Counted from the stretch's first letter, positions 1 to 9,155 are shown. The stretch is 64,000 nt of DNA from Paenibacillus pasadenensis DSM 19293 (GCF_000422485.1 NZ_KE383848.1:96118-160117), one strand, 5' to 3'. Notes: generated by a model from the letters alone, not told the origin. Made by a program: numbers and translations.

Positions 1-1616
1 TGGTAGATCTCGACGATGCGGTCGCTGCCCATCTTCTTCAGCTGGGCGGCGTACTTGTCCCAGCCGGAGAGCGGCTCCTGGCCGGTGATGAACTTCGCTT
101 CCATCTGCTCGACGTACGGGTTCATGTCGGACAGCATCGCCGTCACCTCGGACTGCTCCTCTGGCGTCAGGAACACGTTCGGGAACGGAATCTTGCCGAT
201 CGGCACGAGCTTCTTCTCGTTCTCCTCGGCGATGAAGGCGTCGAAGTCCGACTGCAGCCCCTTGTTGTTCTCCGGCAGGTTGACGCCCGGAGGCAGGATG
301 CCGTAGTTCGGCGTCAGCGTGCCCTTGTAATCGTCGCGGCTGCCGCCGCCCGGCACTTCCAGCGGCTCCTTCGTGAGCGTCGCCTTGTCGCTGTATTTCC
401 ACAGCACGTTCTCCGGGCCCTGGCTGAACAGCAGCGAGCCCTCGTAGCCGTACTGGTAGTCGGCCCAGCGCATCGTCGCCTCGGGGTTCGGGTTGGTCTT
501 GGAAATCGCGAACACGCCGTTGGCCGACTGGCCCGGATGCTTGCCGTACACCGGCGTGCCGGCGATCTCGCTCTGCAGCGGCTGCATCATCGGATGCTCG
601 CGGCTCGGCTCGCCGCCCATCGTGAAGTACGGATAGTAGTCGTTGAATACGGCGACCTGGTTGTTCTTGCCCTTGGCCTTCTTCTGCTCGTCGGTCTGCG
701 AGAACGTCTCGTGGTCGAGCAGCTCCTCGCTCCACAGCTTGTTCATGAACGTCAGGTAGCCTTTGTAGCCTTCCTCCTGCGGAGAGTAGTGGACCTTGCC
801 GTCCTTGTCGGCGTAGATGACTTCGTTGTACATGCCCCAGAAGCCGAAGAAGAACATGCGCAGGTCGTCGAGCTTCGTGCTCGTCAGCGGGATCTCGTCC
901 GCCTTGCCGTTGCCGTTCGCGTCCTCCGCCTTCACGCGCTTGAGGTAGGCGTAGAATTCGTCGGTCGTCTTCGGCAGCTCCGAGACGCCGAGCTTCTTCA
1001 GGAAGGAGCCGTTGTACCACATCGGGCTCCGGTACCAGACGGCCGTCAGATCGACGTTCGGCAGCGCGTAGATGTGGCCGTCCGGGGTCGTGATGTTTTT
1101 GCGGATCTGAGGGTTCTCATCGAGGATCTTTTTCAGATTGGGCGCGTAGCCGCCGTCGATCAGTCCTTCGAGCGGGATGAGCACGCCCTGCGAGCCGTAC
1201 GTCACCTGCTCCGCCGGCTTGAGGTCGGCCGCGTAGAAGATGTCCGGGTAGCTGCCGCTCGCGAAGACGAGGTTCTTCTTCGTCTCGAAGCTGTCCTGCG
1301 GCGCGTTCTGGAACGTCAGCTTGATGTTCGTCAGCTTCTCCATTTCCTTCAGCACCGCCATGTCCTCCCACTTGGCGTGGCCGACGTCCGGCGCCATCAG
1401 CGACAGCGTGATCGGCTCCTGCACGATCGGCATGCCTTCCTTGGCGACGGCCGAATCGGCCGCGCCGGCGTTGCCGGCGGAGCCGCCTTGGCCGGCCGAG
1501 CCGTTGTCCGCGCCGGAGTTCGTGCCGGAGCAGGCGGCCAGGGAGCCCGCCAGCAGGCTCATGCCGATGGCGGTCGTCAGCAGCTTGCTGAGGTTGGTGC
1601 GAGGTTTGGTCCACAT
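1..1616 (-). CDS. Extracellular sugar-binding lipoprotein of a CUT1 ABC importer (LplA type), 3' end cut by the window edge
   Basis: Captures an oligosaccharide outside the membrane for the two permeases encoded upstream. The ATG at 1616 follows an AAGGGGG site. The protein opens with a lipoprotein signal: basic N-terminus, hydrophobic run, LAAC lipobox with Cys29, then a Gly/Ser/Asn-rich tether. 538 residues are visible, close to the usual LplA length of about 540-560, so only a few C-terminal residues lie outside. It is the last gene of a minus-strand run after two permeases, the usual lplB-lplC-lplA order. No ATPase is nearby; CUT1 importers commonly share an MsmX-type ATPase (known of the family). 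The substrate is not readable, although the divergent fucosidase suggests a fucosylated glycan (inference). Confidence 0.88.
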   Translation of the reverse strand, partial: MWTKPRTNLSKLLTTAIGMSLLAGSLAACSGTNSGADNGSAGQGGSAGNAGAADSAVAKEGMPIVQEPITLSLMAPDVGHAKWEDMAVLKEMEKLTNIKLTFQNAPQDSFETKKNLVFASGSYPDIFYAADLKPAEQVTYGSQGVLIPLEGLIDGGYAPNLKKILDENPQIRKNITTPDGHIYALPNVDLTAVWYRSPMWYNGSFLKKLGVSELPKTTDEFYAYLKRVKAEDANGNGKADEIPLTSTKLDDLRMFFFGFWGMYNEVIYADKDGKVHYSPQEEGYKGYLTFMNKLWSEELLDHETFSQTDEQKKAKGKNNQVAVFNDYYPYFTMGGEPSREHPMMQPLQSEIAGTPVYGKHPGQSANGVFAISKTNPNPEATMRWADYQYGYEGSLLFSQGPENVLWKYSDKATLTKEPLEVPGGGSRDDYKGTLTPNYGILPPGVNLPENNKGLQSDFDAFIAEENEKKLVPIGKIPFPNVFLTPEEQSEVTAMLSDMNPYVEQMEAKFITGQEPLSGWDKYAAQLKKMGSDRIVEIY

Positions 1617-1659
1617 CGTCGTATTCCCCCTTGAATGTAGTATAACGCTTTCTTGCGGC

Positions 1660-2574
1660 TCAGCCTTTGACCGAGCCGATCATGACCCCTTGCACGAAAT
1701 AGCGCTGCAGGAACGGATAGATGACGATGATCGGCAGCGTGGCGACGATGATGACCGCATACTTGACGAGCGCGGCGATCTCGGCCTTGTTGTTGAGCGC
1801 CGAGGCGGTAGAGGCGTCGATCATGCCTCCGCCCGTCTGGGCGGACATCTCCTGCAGCACGAGGATCTGGCGCAGGATGATCTGCAGCGGGTACTTCGTC
1901 TCATCGTTGAGGTAGATGAGCGCCGAGAAGTAGCTGTTCCACTGGCCGACGCCGTAGAACAGCGCCATGACGGCGACGATCGGCATCGACAGCGGCAGCA
2001 CGACGGTGAGGAACAGGCGGGTCGTCGAGGCGCCGTCGATCTGGGCCGCCTCCTCGAGCTCCCTCGGGATGGTGGACATGAAGAACGTGCGGGTGACGAT
2101 GATGTTGTAGATCGAGGCGGCGCCGGGCAGGATGATCGCCCAGATCGTGTCGATCATGCCCAGATCCTTCACGAGCAGGTAGGAGGGGACGAGGCCGCCT
2201 CCGAAAAACATCGTGACCATGAACATCGCCATGAAGAAGTTCCGGCCGACGAAGTCGCGGCGCGCCAGGGCGTAGGCCGCCGGCAGCGTCACCGCGAGGC
2301 TGACGAGCGTGCCCGTGACGGTATAGAGGATCGTGTTGGCATAGCCGCTCCAGATCCGGTTGTCCTGGAACACGCGCTCGTAGCCCTCGAAGGTGATGCC
2401 CTTCGGGAAAAGCCACATCTCGCCCGAGCCGACCGCCTGCGGACTGCTGATCGAGGCGCTCAGCATGTAGAGGACCGGATAGGCGACGATGACGAGCGCG
2501 ATCAGCAGGTACAGGTAGTTGGCGACGAGGAAGACGCGGTCTCCGCGCGATTCCTTGATCGCTTGGCTGGTCAT
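1660..2574 (-). CDS. CUT1 sugar ABC transporter permease (LplC/YtcP type)
   Basis: Inner-membrane permease, 304 residues with about six hydrophobic segments. The EAA loop that docks the ATPase is visible as EEAAQIDGASTTRLFLTVVLP-like sequence near the middle of the chain. The ATG at 2574 follows AAAGGAGG with good spacing; longer upstream readings are Ser/Ala-rich nonsense without a site. It lies 37 nt downstream of the other permease and 43 nt upstream of the binding protein, so the three form one operon. The C-terminus (YFVQGVMIGSVKG) is typical of the LplC subgroup. Confidence 0.92.
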   Translation of the reverse strand: MTSQAIKESRGDRVFLVANYLYLLIALVIVAYPVLYMLSASISSPQAVGSGEMWLFPKGITFEGYERVFQDNRIWSGYANTILYTVTGTLVSLAVTLPAAYALARRDFVGRNFFMAMFMVTMFFGGGLVPSYLLVKDLGMIDTIWAIILPGAASIYNIIVTRTFFMSTIPRELEEAAQIDGASTTRLFLTVVLPLSMPIVAVMALFYGVGQWNSYFSALIYLNDETKYPLQIILRQILVLQEMSAQTGGGMIDASTASALNNKAEIAALVKYAVIIVATLPIIVIYPFLQRYFVQGVMIGSVKG

Positions 2575-2611
2575 GGACGGCAGGCCTCCTTTCGGCGGAA
2601 TCGGATTCGCG

Positions 2612-3568
2612 TCACCACAGGCTGTTCTCGCTCGTGCGGCGGACGATCTGGTTGATGGCGACGAGCAGGATGCAGTTGATGACGGAGTTGAACAGGCCGA
2701 CGGCGGTCGAGAAGCTGTACTGGGCATCGACGAGGCCCGCCTTGTACACGAACGTCGCGATGATGTTCGACGCTTCCATGTTGAGCGGATTCTGCAGCAG
2801 CAGAATCTTCTCGAAGCCGACGCTGAGCAGGCTGCCGATGTTCAGGATGAGCAGGATCGTCATCGTCGGCACGAGCGTCGGGATGTTGATGTGCCGCAGC
2901 CGCTGGAAGCGGCTCGCGCCGTCGATAATCGCGGCCTCGTGCAGGCCGGGATCGACTCCCGACAGGGCGGCGAGGTAGATGATCGTGCCCCAGCCCGCTC
3001 CTTGCCAGACGCCGGAGAGGACGTACATCGTCTTGAACCAGCGCGGATCGGTCAGGAAGTCGGGCGGATCGAGCCCGATCCACTCGAGCATGTGGGTGAT
3101 GATGCCGGTCGACGGCGACAGGAAGGTGATGATCATGCCGGCCATGACGACGACGGAGATGAAGTGCGGCGCGTAGGTGACGGTCTGCACGGTCTTTTTG
3201 AACCAGCCGTTCTTCACCTCGTTGAACGCGAGCGCCAGGATGATCGGAATCGGGAAGCCGACGGCCAGCTCGTACAGGCTGATGCTCAGCGTGTTCCAGA
3301 TCAGGTCCCAGAAATAATAGGAGTTGAAGAAGCGGGTGAAGTGGTCGAATCCGACCCACGGACTGCCGGCGAAGCCAAGCGTCGGCACGTAGTTCTTGAA
3401 CGCGATCTGGATGCCGTACATCGGCCCGTAGGCGAAGATCAGGAAATAGAAGAAAGCCGGGGCGATGAACGCGTACAGCTCCCAGTTGCGCAAAATCCGC
3501 CTCCAGCCCCGGCGCTTTTGCGGCTGGGCCTGCGTCTGCAGGCCGGCGGCGGCGTTCGTCGTTCCCAT
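2612..3568 (-). CDS. CUT1 sugar ABC transporter permease (LplB type)
   Basis: First gene of the importer operon: 318 residues, about six transmembrane segments. The cytoplasmic N-terminus is Gln/Arg-rich and is followed by WELYAFIAPAFFYFLIFAYGP, the characteristic start of LplB permeases. The EAA loop is seen as LHEAAIIDGASRFQRLRHI. The start at 3568 is set by AAGGGAGG nine bases upstream; a longer form from 3619 has no site. It forms the heterodimeric channel with the next permease. The leader faces the fucosidase operon across a 475-nt divergent region with cre-like sites. Confidence 0.92.
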   Translation of the reverse strand: MGTTNAAAGLQTQAQPQKRRGWRRILRNWELYAFIAPAFFYFLIFAYGPMYGIQIAFKNYVPTLGFAGSPWVGFDHFTRFFNSYYFWDLIWNTLSISLYELAVGFPIPIILALAFNEVKNGWFKKTVQTVTYAPHFISVVVMAGMIITFLSPSTGIITHMLEWIGLDPPDFLTDPRWFKTMYVLSGVWQGAGWGTIIYLAALSGVDPGLHEAAIIDGASRFQRLRHINIPTLVPTMTILLILNIGSLLSVGFEKILLLQNPLNMEASNIIATFVYKAGLVDAQYSFSTAVGLFNSVINCILLVAINQIVRRTSENSLW

Positions 3569-3679
3569 CGTTGAACCTCCCTTCGAGTCTAGTTTAAGTG
3601 AGGAAAGATGACGCCACATCCCTCGTCAGGCCCGATCGGAAAGAGTGGCAGCGGTCGATCCGACAGCGGCGCATCGGGG

Positions 3680-3693
3680 ATGAAGCGTTTGCA
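3680..3693 (-). promoter_or_regulatory. cre-like LacI-family operator upstream of the sugar importer
   Basis: The 14-mer read on the minus strand, TGCAAACGCTTCAT, matches the cre consensus TGWAANCGNTNWCA at about 10 of 14 positions and lies in a short GATG...CATC dyad. It sits 112 nt upstream of the lplB-type start, where CcpA or a LacI-type regulator could act. The match is imperfect, so the call is tentative. Confidence 0.35.
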
Positions 3694-3893
3694 TCAGCAT
3701 AGCGGGATGCGGCCGGAAGCGTAAATATGTCGTTTCGGGAGCGGCGCCAGCCGGTCTCCGATTGGCCGAATCTGCTCGGGAAAAAGCCGGGAATGCCGCG
3801 CCTGGAGCGGTTCCCGCCTGCAAGATGTCATTTCCGCCCTGCGCCTGTCCGAGGCGGCGAAGCAGAAATGACTATCGTCGAAGCGCCAAAACG

Positions 3894-3907
3894 GATAAGC
3901 GCTTACA
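3894..3907 (-). promoter_or_regulatory. cre-like site in the importer/fucosidase divergent region
   Basis: The minus-strand 14-mer TGTAAGCGCTTATC matches TGWAANCGNTNWCA at 12 of 14 positions, with a perfect TAAGCGCTTA palindrome as core. It lies 137 nt upstream of the fucosidase start. Such sites bind CcpA with HPr-Ser-P in Firmicutes (family knowledge). Function here is inferred from sequence only. Confidence 0.5.
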
Positions 3908-4007
3908 GGCATGTCAGATATGAGTCATCTTTCCGAGGGCTTGTGGGAAAAAGGATGACGCTTGTTACGAATGACATATTTACGAGGCGCGACGGCCGCC
4001 CCTAGAA

Positions 4008-4021
4008 TGAAAGCGGTAAAC
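4008..4021 (+). promoter_or_regulatory. cre-like site just before the fucosidase ribosome binding site
   Basis: TGAAAGCGGTAAAC matches the cre consensus TGWAANCGNTNWCA at 12 of 14 positions. It ends 22 nt before the fucosidase ATG, a position where bound CcpA would block transcription of the operon. Together with the sites at 3894 and 3680 it makes three candidates in one 475-nt divergent region. Confidence 0.45.
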
Positions 4022-4043
4022 CGAACCGAAAGGCGGGAAGGGC

Positions 4044-5330
4044 ATGCAGAAGTGGTTTGAGGAAGCGAAGCTCGGCATCTTCATTCATTATGGCATCTAT
4101 GCCGTGGACGGCGTGGCGGAGTCGTGGTCGTTCTACAACGGGCGGCTGTCGTACGAGGACTATATGAAGCAGCTGGACGGCTTTACGGCGTCGAGGTTCG
4201 ACGCGGAGCGCTGGGCGGAGCTGATCGAGCGCTCCGGCGCGAGGTATGCCGTGCTGACGACGAAGCATCATGACGGCGTCGCGCTGTGGGACACGCGGCA
4301 GAGCGAGCTGAACGTCGTCAAAAGGACGCCGGCGGGACGGGACCTCGTCCGCGAGTATGCGGACGCGATCCGCGCGCGGGGCATCCGCTGCGGCCTGTAC
4401 TATTCGCTGATCGACTGGTCGCATCCGGATTACCCGAGCGTCTTCGAGGGCGGGCGCGCGCCGGACGACCTGTCCGCCGTCAACCGCTTCTCCGCCCCGG
4501 CGGACGGCGTGCAGCGGCCGGAAGCCTGGGAGCGGTTCCTCGCGTTCAACGACGCCCAGCTGCGGGAGCTGCTGACGGACTACGGGCCGGTCGACCTGCT
4601 CTGGTTCGACGGAGACTGGGAGCGCAGCGCGGAGCAGTGGGGGCTGCCGGCGTTCAAGCAGCGGCTGCTGGAGCTGCGGCCGGAGCTTATCGTCAACTCC
4701 CGGCTGCAGGGCTACGGCGACTACAAGACGCCGGAGCAGGGCTTGCCGATCACGAGGCCGGAGGGGCCATGGGAATTCTGCACGACGATCAACGCGTCGT
4801 GGGGGTATGTGCCGACGGACCATAAGTACAAGTCGGTCGGCCAGATCATCCGCATGTTCTGCGACTGCATCGCGATGGGCGGCAACATGCTGCTCGACAT
4901 CGGGCCGCGCGAGGACGGCACGATCGACGAGCGGCAGGAGGCGGCGCTGCTCGGCCTCGGCGGCTGGATCCGCGACCACGAGGAGGCGGTGTTCGGCACC
5001 GGTGAGGGCGTCATGACGCGCTACTATCCGGGCGGCAGCACGCTGTCCGCGGACCGGCGGACGCTGTATTTGTTCGTGCGCGACGAGCCTAAGGAGAGCG
5101 TCTGCCTGAAAGGGCTGTGCAACCCGATCCGCCGGGCGAGCGTGCTGCACAGCGGCCAGGAGCTGGAGTGGGAAATCCACGGCGGCGTGCCGTGGTTCGA
5201 CATTCCCGGCACGACATGGATCGGCCTGAAGCCGGAGCAGACGCATGAGCAGGTGACGGTCATCAAGCTGGAATTCGACGACGAGATCGATATATACGGC
5301 GGCTCGGGCGCCGTCGTCACCCATAATTGA
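4044..5330 (+). CDS. Alpha-L-fucosidase, GH29
   Basis: Releases terminal L-fucose from glycans. 428 residues with no signal peptide, so probably cytoplasmic, acting on imported oligosaccharides. The GH29 fold is recognised by the N-terminal KLGIFIHYGIYAVDG block, the TTKHHDGVALWDT block, GLYYSLIDWSHPDY, and DLLWFDGDWE, whose Asp in WFDG is the family nucleophile. The last 90 residues form a beta-rich C-terminal domain. The ATG follows a purine-rich AAGGCGGGAAGGG stretch. It leads an operon with the CBM9-like gene 22 nt downstream and is divergent from the sugar importer. cre-like sites upstream suggest catabolite repression. Confidence 0.9.
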   Translation: MQKWFEEAKLGIFIHYGIYAVDGVAESWSFYNGRLSYEDYMKQLDGFTASRFDAERWAELIERSGARYAVLTTKHHDGVALWDTRQSELNVVKRTPAGRDLVREYADAIRARGIRCGLYYSLIDWSHPDYPSVFEGGRAPDDLSAVNRFSAPADGVQRPEAWERFLAFNDAQLRELLTDYGPVDLLWFDGDWERSAEQWGLPAFKQRLLELRPELIVNSRLQGYGDYKTPEQGLPITRPEGPWEFCTTINASWGYVPTDHKYKSVGQIIRMFCDCIAMGGNMLLDIGPREDGTIDERQEAALLGLGGWIRDHEEAVFGTGEGVMTRYYPGGSTLSADRRTLYLFVRDEPKESVCLKGLCNPIRRASVLHSGQELEWEIHGGVPWFDIPGTTWIGLKPEQTHEQVTVIKLEFDDEIDIYGGSGAVVTHN

Positions 5331-5352
5331 ACGGACAGGGAGAGTGGCGCGG

Positions 5353-6384
5353 ATGAACCGGAGCGGAGTGCCGGAGCCGGCGATCGGGAAGTATGAGCCC
5401 AAGAGCTACCGCTGCGAGCGGGCGAGCGGCCCGCTGGAGCTGGACGGACGGCTCGACAAGCCGTTTTGGGCGGCGGCGGCGTGGACGGACGATTTCGTCG
5501 ACATCGAGGGGGACCGGCGTCCCCGTCCGGCGAAGCGGACGCGGGCCAAGATGCTGTGGGACGACGAGTGCTTCTATGTCGGGGCGGAGCTTGAGGACGA
5601 TGAGATCTGGGCGACGCTGACGGAGCGCGACTCGGTCATTTTCCAGGACAACGACTTCGAGATCTTCATCGATGCGAACGGCAGCACCCATGGCTACTAC
5701 GAGTTCGAGATCAACGCGCTCGGCACGGTGTGGGACCTGCTGCTGCCGAGGCCGTACCGCGACGGCGGGCCGCCGGTGAACGGCTGGGACATCGCGGGGC
5801 TGCGCACTGCGGTGCATGTCGAGGGCGAGCTGAACCGTCCCGGAGCGGACAACCGGCGGTGGAGCGTCGAGGTCGCGATGCCGTGGGCGAGCCTGAAGGA
5901 GTGCGCGGCGGAAGGACGGCCGCCGGCTGCGGGCGACAGCTGGCGGGTCAACTTCTCGCGGGTGCAGTGGCAGGTCGACGTCGCGGACGGCCGCTACGTC
6001 AAGCGGCTCGACCCGGAGACGGGTCGGCCTTGTCCGGAGGACAACTGGGTGTGGTCGCCAATGGGCCTCGTCAACATGCACTATCCGGAGCTGTGGGGCT
6101 ACGTGCAGTTCGCGGAGGCGGACACGCCGGCGTTCGAGCTGGCGGAGGACGAGCGGATCAAATGGCAGCTGCGGCGGCTGTACTACCGGCAGCGCAACTA
6201 TTATGAAGCGCAGGGCCGATTCGCGGCCGACGCGGCCGAGCTCATGACCGGCGAGGGCTGGACGATCTCGCCGCAGGTCGAGACGACGAGCGGGCTGTTC
6301 CAGCTGTCGGCGCCGTCGGAGGACGGGCGGTCGCGGCTGTGCATTCGCGAGGACGGCCGTTTGTGGAAGGAGGAGTTGCGATGA
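5353..6384 (+). CDS. CBM9-like carbohydrate-binding protein
   Basis: 343 residues without a signal peptide. It matches the family 9-like carbohydrate-binding proteins: LELDGRLDKPFWAAAAWTDDFVD at the N-terminus, DDECFYVGAELEDDEIWATL, then DNDFEIFIDANGSTHGYYEFEINALGT, the characteristic Ca/sugar-site block, and WSVEVAMPWASL. The start is taken at ATG 5353, ten bases after AGGGAG. The GTG at 5344 would sit on top of that site. The stop overlaps the next ATG (ATGA). The role is probably glycan binding or an accessory to the fucosidase, but the lack of a secretion signal is odd for a CBM and its ligand is unknown. Confidence 0.85.
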   Translation: MNRSGVPEPAIGKYEPKSYRCERASGPLELDGRLDKPFWAAAAWTDDFVDIEGDRRPRPAKRTRAKMLWDDECFYVGAELEDDEIWATLTERDSVIFQDNDFEIFIDANGSTHGYYEFEINALGTVWDLLLPRPYRDGGPPVNGWDIAGLRTAVHVEGELNRPGADNRRWSVEVAMPWASLKECAAEGRPPAAGDSWRVNFSRVQWQVDVADGRYVKRLDPETGRPCPEDNWVWSPMGLVNMHYPELWGYVQFAEADTPAFELAEDERIKWQLRRLYYRQRNYYEAQGRFAADAAELMTGEGWTISPQVETTSGLFQLSAPSEDGRSRLCIREDGRLWKEELR

Positions 6385-9155
6385 GCGGCAGAGCAGGCGG
6401 TTCGCGCTCGCCTGAGGAATCGGGGGGAGCGGACGCCGGGCGGCAGCGGGAGAGGCGGCGGGAGCCGGCCCCCTGGTCGCCGGGAGAGCGGGAGAAGGAG
6501 GGCATCGCGCGCAGGCTGGAGGAGCGGAGGCGGCTGGCGGCGGCGCGGGAGCGGGAGCTGTTCGGCGCGCTCGCCGAGGCCCGGGACGAGGAAGAGGCGT
6601 GGGCGCTCCGGCTGCTGCTCGCCTCGATGCCGGTCGGCGATCTGGCCGACTATGACGGCGCGATGCTGCTGGAGCATGCCCGGCAGTCGCTGGCGATCCG
6701 CCGCGCGATGCCGTGGGGCGGGGAGGTGCCGGACGAGCTGTTCGCGCACTTCGTGCTGCCGTACCGGATCAACACCGAGGACATCGACGGCTCGCGCGGG
6801 CTGCTCCACGCCGAGCTCGCTCCGAGGGTGCAGGGGAGGAGCATGGAGGAGGCGATCCTCGAGACGAACTACTGGTGCCATGAAAAAGCGACGTACGCCG
6901 GCAGCGACCTGCGCACGGCGTCGCCGCTGACGACGATCCGCGCCGCCCGCGGCCGCTGCGGCGAGGAGTCGACGCTGGCGGTGGCGGCGCTGCGCAGCGT
7001 CGGCATCCCCGCCCGCCAGGTGTATACGCCGCGCTGGGCGCATTGCGACGACAACCACGCCTGGGTCGAGGCGTGGGCGGACGGCCGCTGGCGCTACTTC
7101 GGGGCCTGCGAGCCGGAGGCGCGGCTCGACCAGGGCTGGTTCACGCCGCCGGCGCGGCGGGCGATGCTCGTCGATACGCGGGTATTCGGCGGTTATGCCG
7201 GCTCGGAGGAAACGACGCTGGAGCGGGACGGCTATGCCGAGCTGAACCTGCTCGCGACCTATGCGCCGACGCGCGTCCTGGACGTGTCCGTGCGGGAGGA
7301 GGACGGCTCGGCCGCAGCCGGAGCGCAGGTGCGCTTCGAGCTGTACAACATGGCCGAGCTGCATCCGATCGCCGTGCTGACGGCGGATGCCGACGGACGG
7401 GCTTCGCTGCGCGCGGGGCTCGGCACGCTGCTCGTGCGGGCGGCCGGACGCGGCGGCCGCTGGGACGAGCGGCTCGTCCACGCGGACTCTCCGGACGCGC
7501 TGGAGCTGCGGCTCGCGCGGCGCGGACAGCCGCAGGCGCCGGCGGAGCTGGACTTCGTGCCGCCGCCCGAGCGGGACGGCGAGCCGCTGCCCGAGCTGCC
7601 GGAGGCGGCGCTGCGCCGCCATGAAGAGCGGCTTCGCGAGGGCTCGGCGTGCCGCGGCGAATTCGAGGCCGGCTTCCTCGGCGAGCCGGAGGCGGCGGAG
7701 CTGGCGCGCGCGAGCGGACTGCCGGCGGAGCGGCTGCTGCCGCTGCTGGCCGGCGCGCGCGGCAACGGCGCCGAGATCGCTGCGTTCCTCGGCGAGCAGG
7801 CGCGCGCCGGGCGCGGCGCTTGGGCGCTGCGCCTCGTCGAGACGCTGAGCGCCAAGGATCGGACCGACGCGCTGCGGCCGACGCTGGAGGATCATCTGCT
7901 CGGCGCGCTGGCGGCGCTCGGCGAGGCGCCGCCAGCGTCGTCGACGGATGCGGAGGACGAGCGGGAGCGGTTCGACTCCTATGTGCTTTGTCCGCGCGTG
8001 CTGCATGAGCGGCTGGCCCCTTATCGCGGCTTGCTGGCGGCGGCGTTCTCCCGCGAGGAGCGGGAGGCGCTGCGCCTCCGCCCGGCCGGGCTCGCGGCGC
8101 AGCTGGAGCGGCGGTTCGCTCTCGCCGATACGGTGCCGAACCTGCGCGGCAAGGGCACGCCGGCCGGCGCATGGAGGCTGGGCCGGGGCGATCGGGAGAC
8201 GAGGGACATCCTGCTCGTCGCGCTGTACCGCAGCCTCGGCATTCCCGCCCGGCTGCAGCCGGGCTCGCATCGTCCCGCCTTCTGGCAGGACGGCTGGCGG
8301 GAAGCGCGCTTCGCGGACGAGCGCGAGCCGATGCCGGATGAGGCGGGGCGGACAGGCGACGGCGCCGGCAGCCGGCATGCGGAGCTTCGCCTCGCCGCCG
8401 TGCCGGGCGCGCCGGCAGCCGTCTACGGCGTCACGATGACGCTGGCGAGGCTGCAGGACGGCGTCTACCGGACGCTCGCCTATCCGCATGGCAGCACGGG
8501 CTACGAGGATCGACGGCTGCGGCTGGAGCCCGGCGAGTACCGGCTCACGACCGGAACGCGCCTCAAGGACGGCACGGCGCTGGCGCGCCTGAGCTACGCC
8601 GAGCTGCGCGCCGGGGAGCTGGCCGAGCTGGAGCTAACGCTCCGGTCGGCGGACGAGGCGGTGCCGGTGCTCGGCGAGCTGCGGACGGCCGGCGAGCTGT
8701 CGCCGCTGGACGGCGGCGCTCCGCTCGGCTGGACGCAGGCGCTCGGCGAAGGCGCGGCGCTCGTCGCCTGGCTGGAGCCGGAGCGCGAGCCGAGCCGCCA
8801 TCTGCTGCGCGAGCTGGCCGAGCAGGCCGAGCCGCTGCAGGCGGCAGGCGCGGCGGTGCTTCTGCTGCTCGCGGAAGGAGCCGCAGACGGCGGTCCGCGC
8901 GCGGCGGCGACGGCTCGGCAGCCGGACGGCGGCGACAGCCTCGCCGCCAGCGCCGTGCCGGCGGGCGGGAGGCTCGCCCGCGAGCGCGGCGGCTCGTCGC
9001 TGCCGGCGCTGGCGCAGGCCGCTTCGGCGGCAGAGGCGGGCTGTCCGCATCTGTTCGTCGTCGACGCCGAGCGGCGCATCCGCTACGCCAGCTCCGGCTA
9101 CCGGATCGGCGCGGCCAAGGAAGCGCTGGAGACGCTCGCGGCGCTGCGCCGATAG
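6381..9155 (+). CDS. Large transglutaminase-fold protein with C-terminal thioredoxin-like region
   Basis: 924 residues, translationally coupled to the CBM9-like gene by an ATGA overlap with AAGGAGGAG upstream. After a charged N-terminus, a transglutaminase/cysteine-protease-like core spans about residues 160-260: Cys193 in RGRCGEESTLAV, His226 in CDDNHAWVEAW, then the GACEPE block typical of this subgroup. A beta-sandwich-like stretch follows (about 295-380). A second, Cys-less GIPARLQPG unit occurs near residue 630. The last 150 residues resemble a thioredoxin/TlpA fold (VAWLEPEREPSRHLLRELAEQ ... LFVVDAERRIRYASSGY) without a CxxC pair. No signal peptide is seen. The Cys/His pair supports peptide- or amide-bond chemistry, perhaps on glycopeptides; this is inference. 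Confidence 0.78.
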   Translation: MSGRAGGSRSPEESGGADAGRQRERRREPAPWSPGEREKEGIARRLEERRRLAAARERELFGALAEARDEEEAWALRLLLASMPVGDLADYDGAMLLEHARQSLAIRRAMPWGGEVPDELFAHFVLPYRINTEDIDGSRGLLHAELAPRVQGRSMEEAILETNYWCHEKATYAGSDLRTASPLTTIRAARGRCGEESTLAVAALRSVGIPARQVYTPRWAHCDDNHAWVEAWADGRWRYFGACEPEARLDQGWFTPPARRAMLVDTRVFGGYAGSEETTLERDGYAELNLLATYAPTRVLDVSVREEDGSAAAGAQVRFELYNMAELHPIAVLTADADGRASLRAGLGTLLVRAAGRGGRWDERLVHADSPDALELRLARRGQPQAPAELDFVPPPERDGEPLPELPEAALRRHEERLREGSACRGEFEAGFLGEPEAAELARASGLPAERLLPLLAGARGNGAEIAAFLGEQARAGRGAWALRLVETLSAKDRTDALRPTLEDHLLGALAALGEAPPASSTDAEDERERFDSYVLCPRVLHERLAPYRGLLAAAFSREEREALRLRPAGLAAQLERRFALADTVPNLRGKGTPAGAWRLGRGDRETRDILLVALYRSLGIPARLQPGSHRPAFWQDGWREARFADEREPMPDEAGRTGDGAGSRHAELRLAAVPGAPAAVYGVTMTLARLQDGVYRTLAYPHGSTGYEDRRLRLEPGEYRLTTGTRLKDGTALARLSYAELRAGELAELELTLRSADEAVPVLGELRTAGELSPLDGGAPLGWTQALGEGAALVAWLEPEREPSRHLLRELAEQAEPLQAAGAAVLLLLAEGAADGGPRAAATARQPDGGDSLAASAVPAGGRLARERGGSSLPALAQAASAAEAGCPHLFVVDAERRIRYASSGYRIGAAKEALETLAALRR

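Noticed and set aside
4002-5402. 466-codon minus-strand frame opposite the fucosidase
   Set aside because: The GH29 motifs define the plus-strand gene and the antisense frame has no support.
6201-8489. 762-codon minus-strand frame opposite the transglutaminase gene
   Set aside because: Same GC artefact: no recognisable domain, no ribosome binding site, and it overlaps two supported genes.
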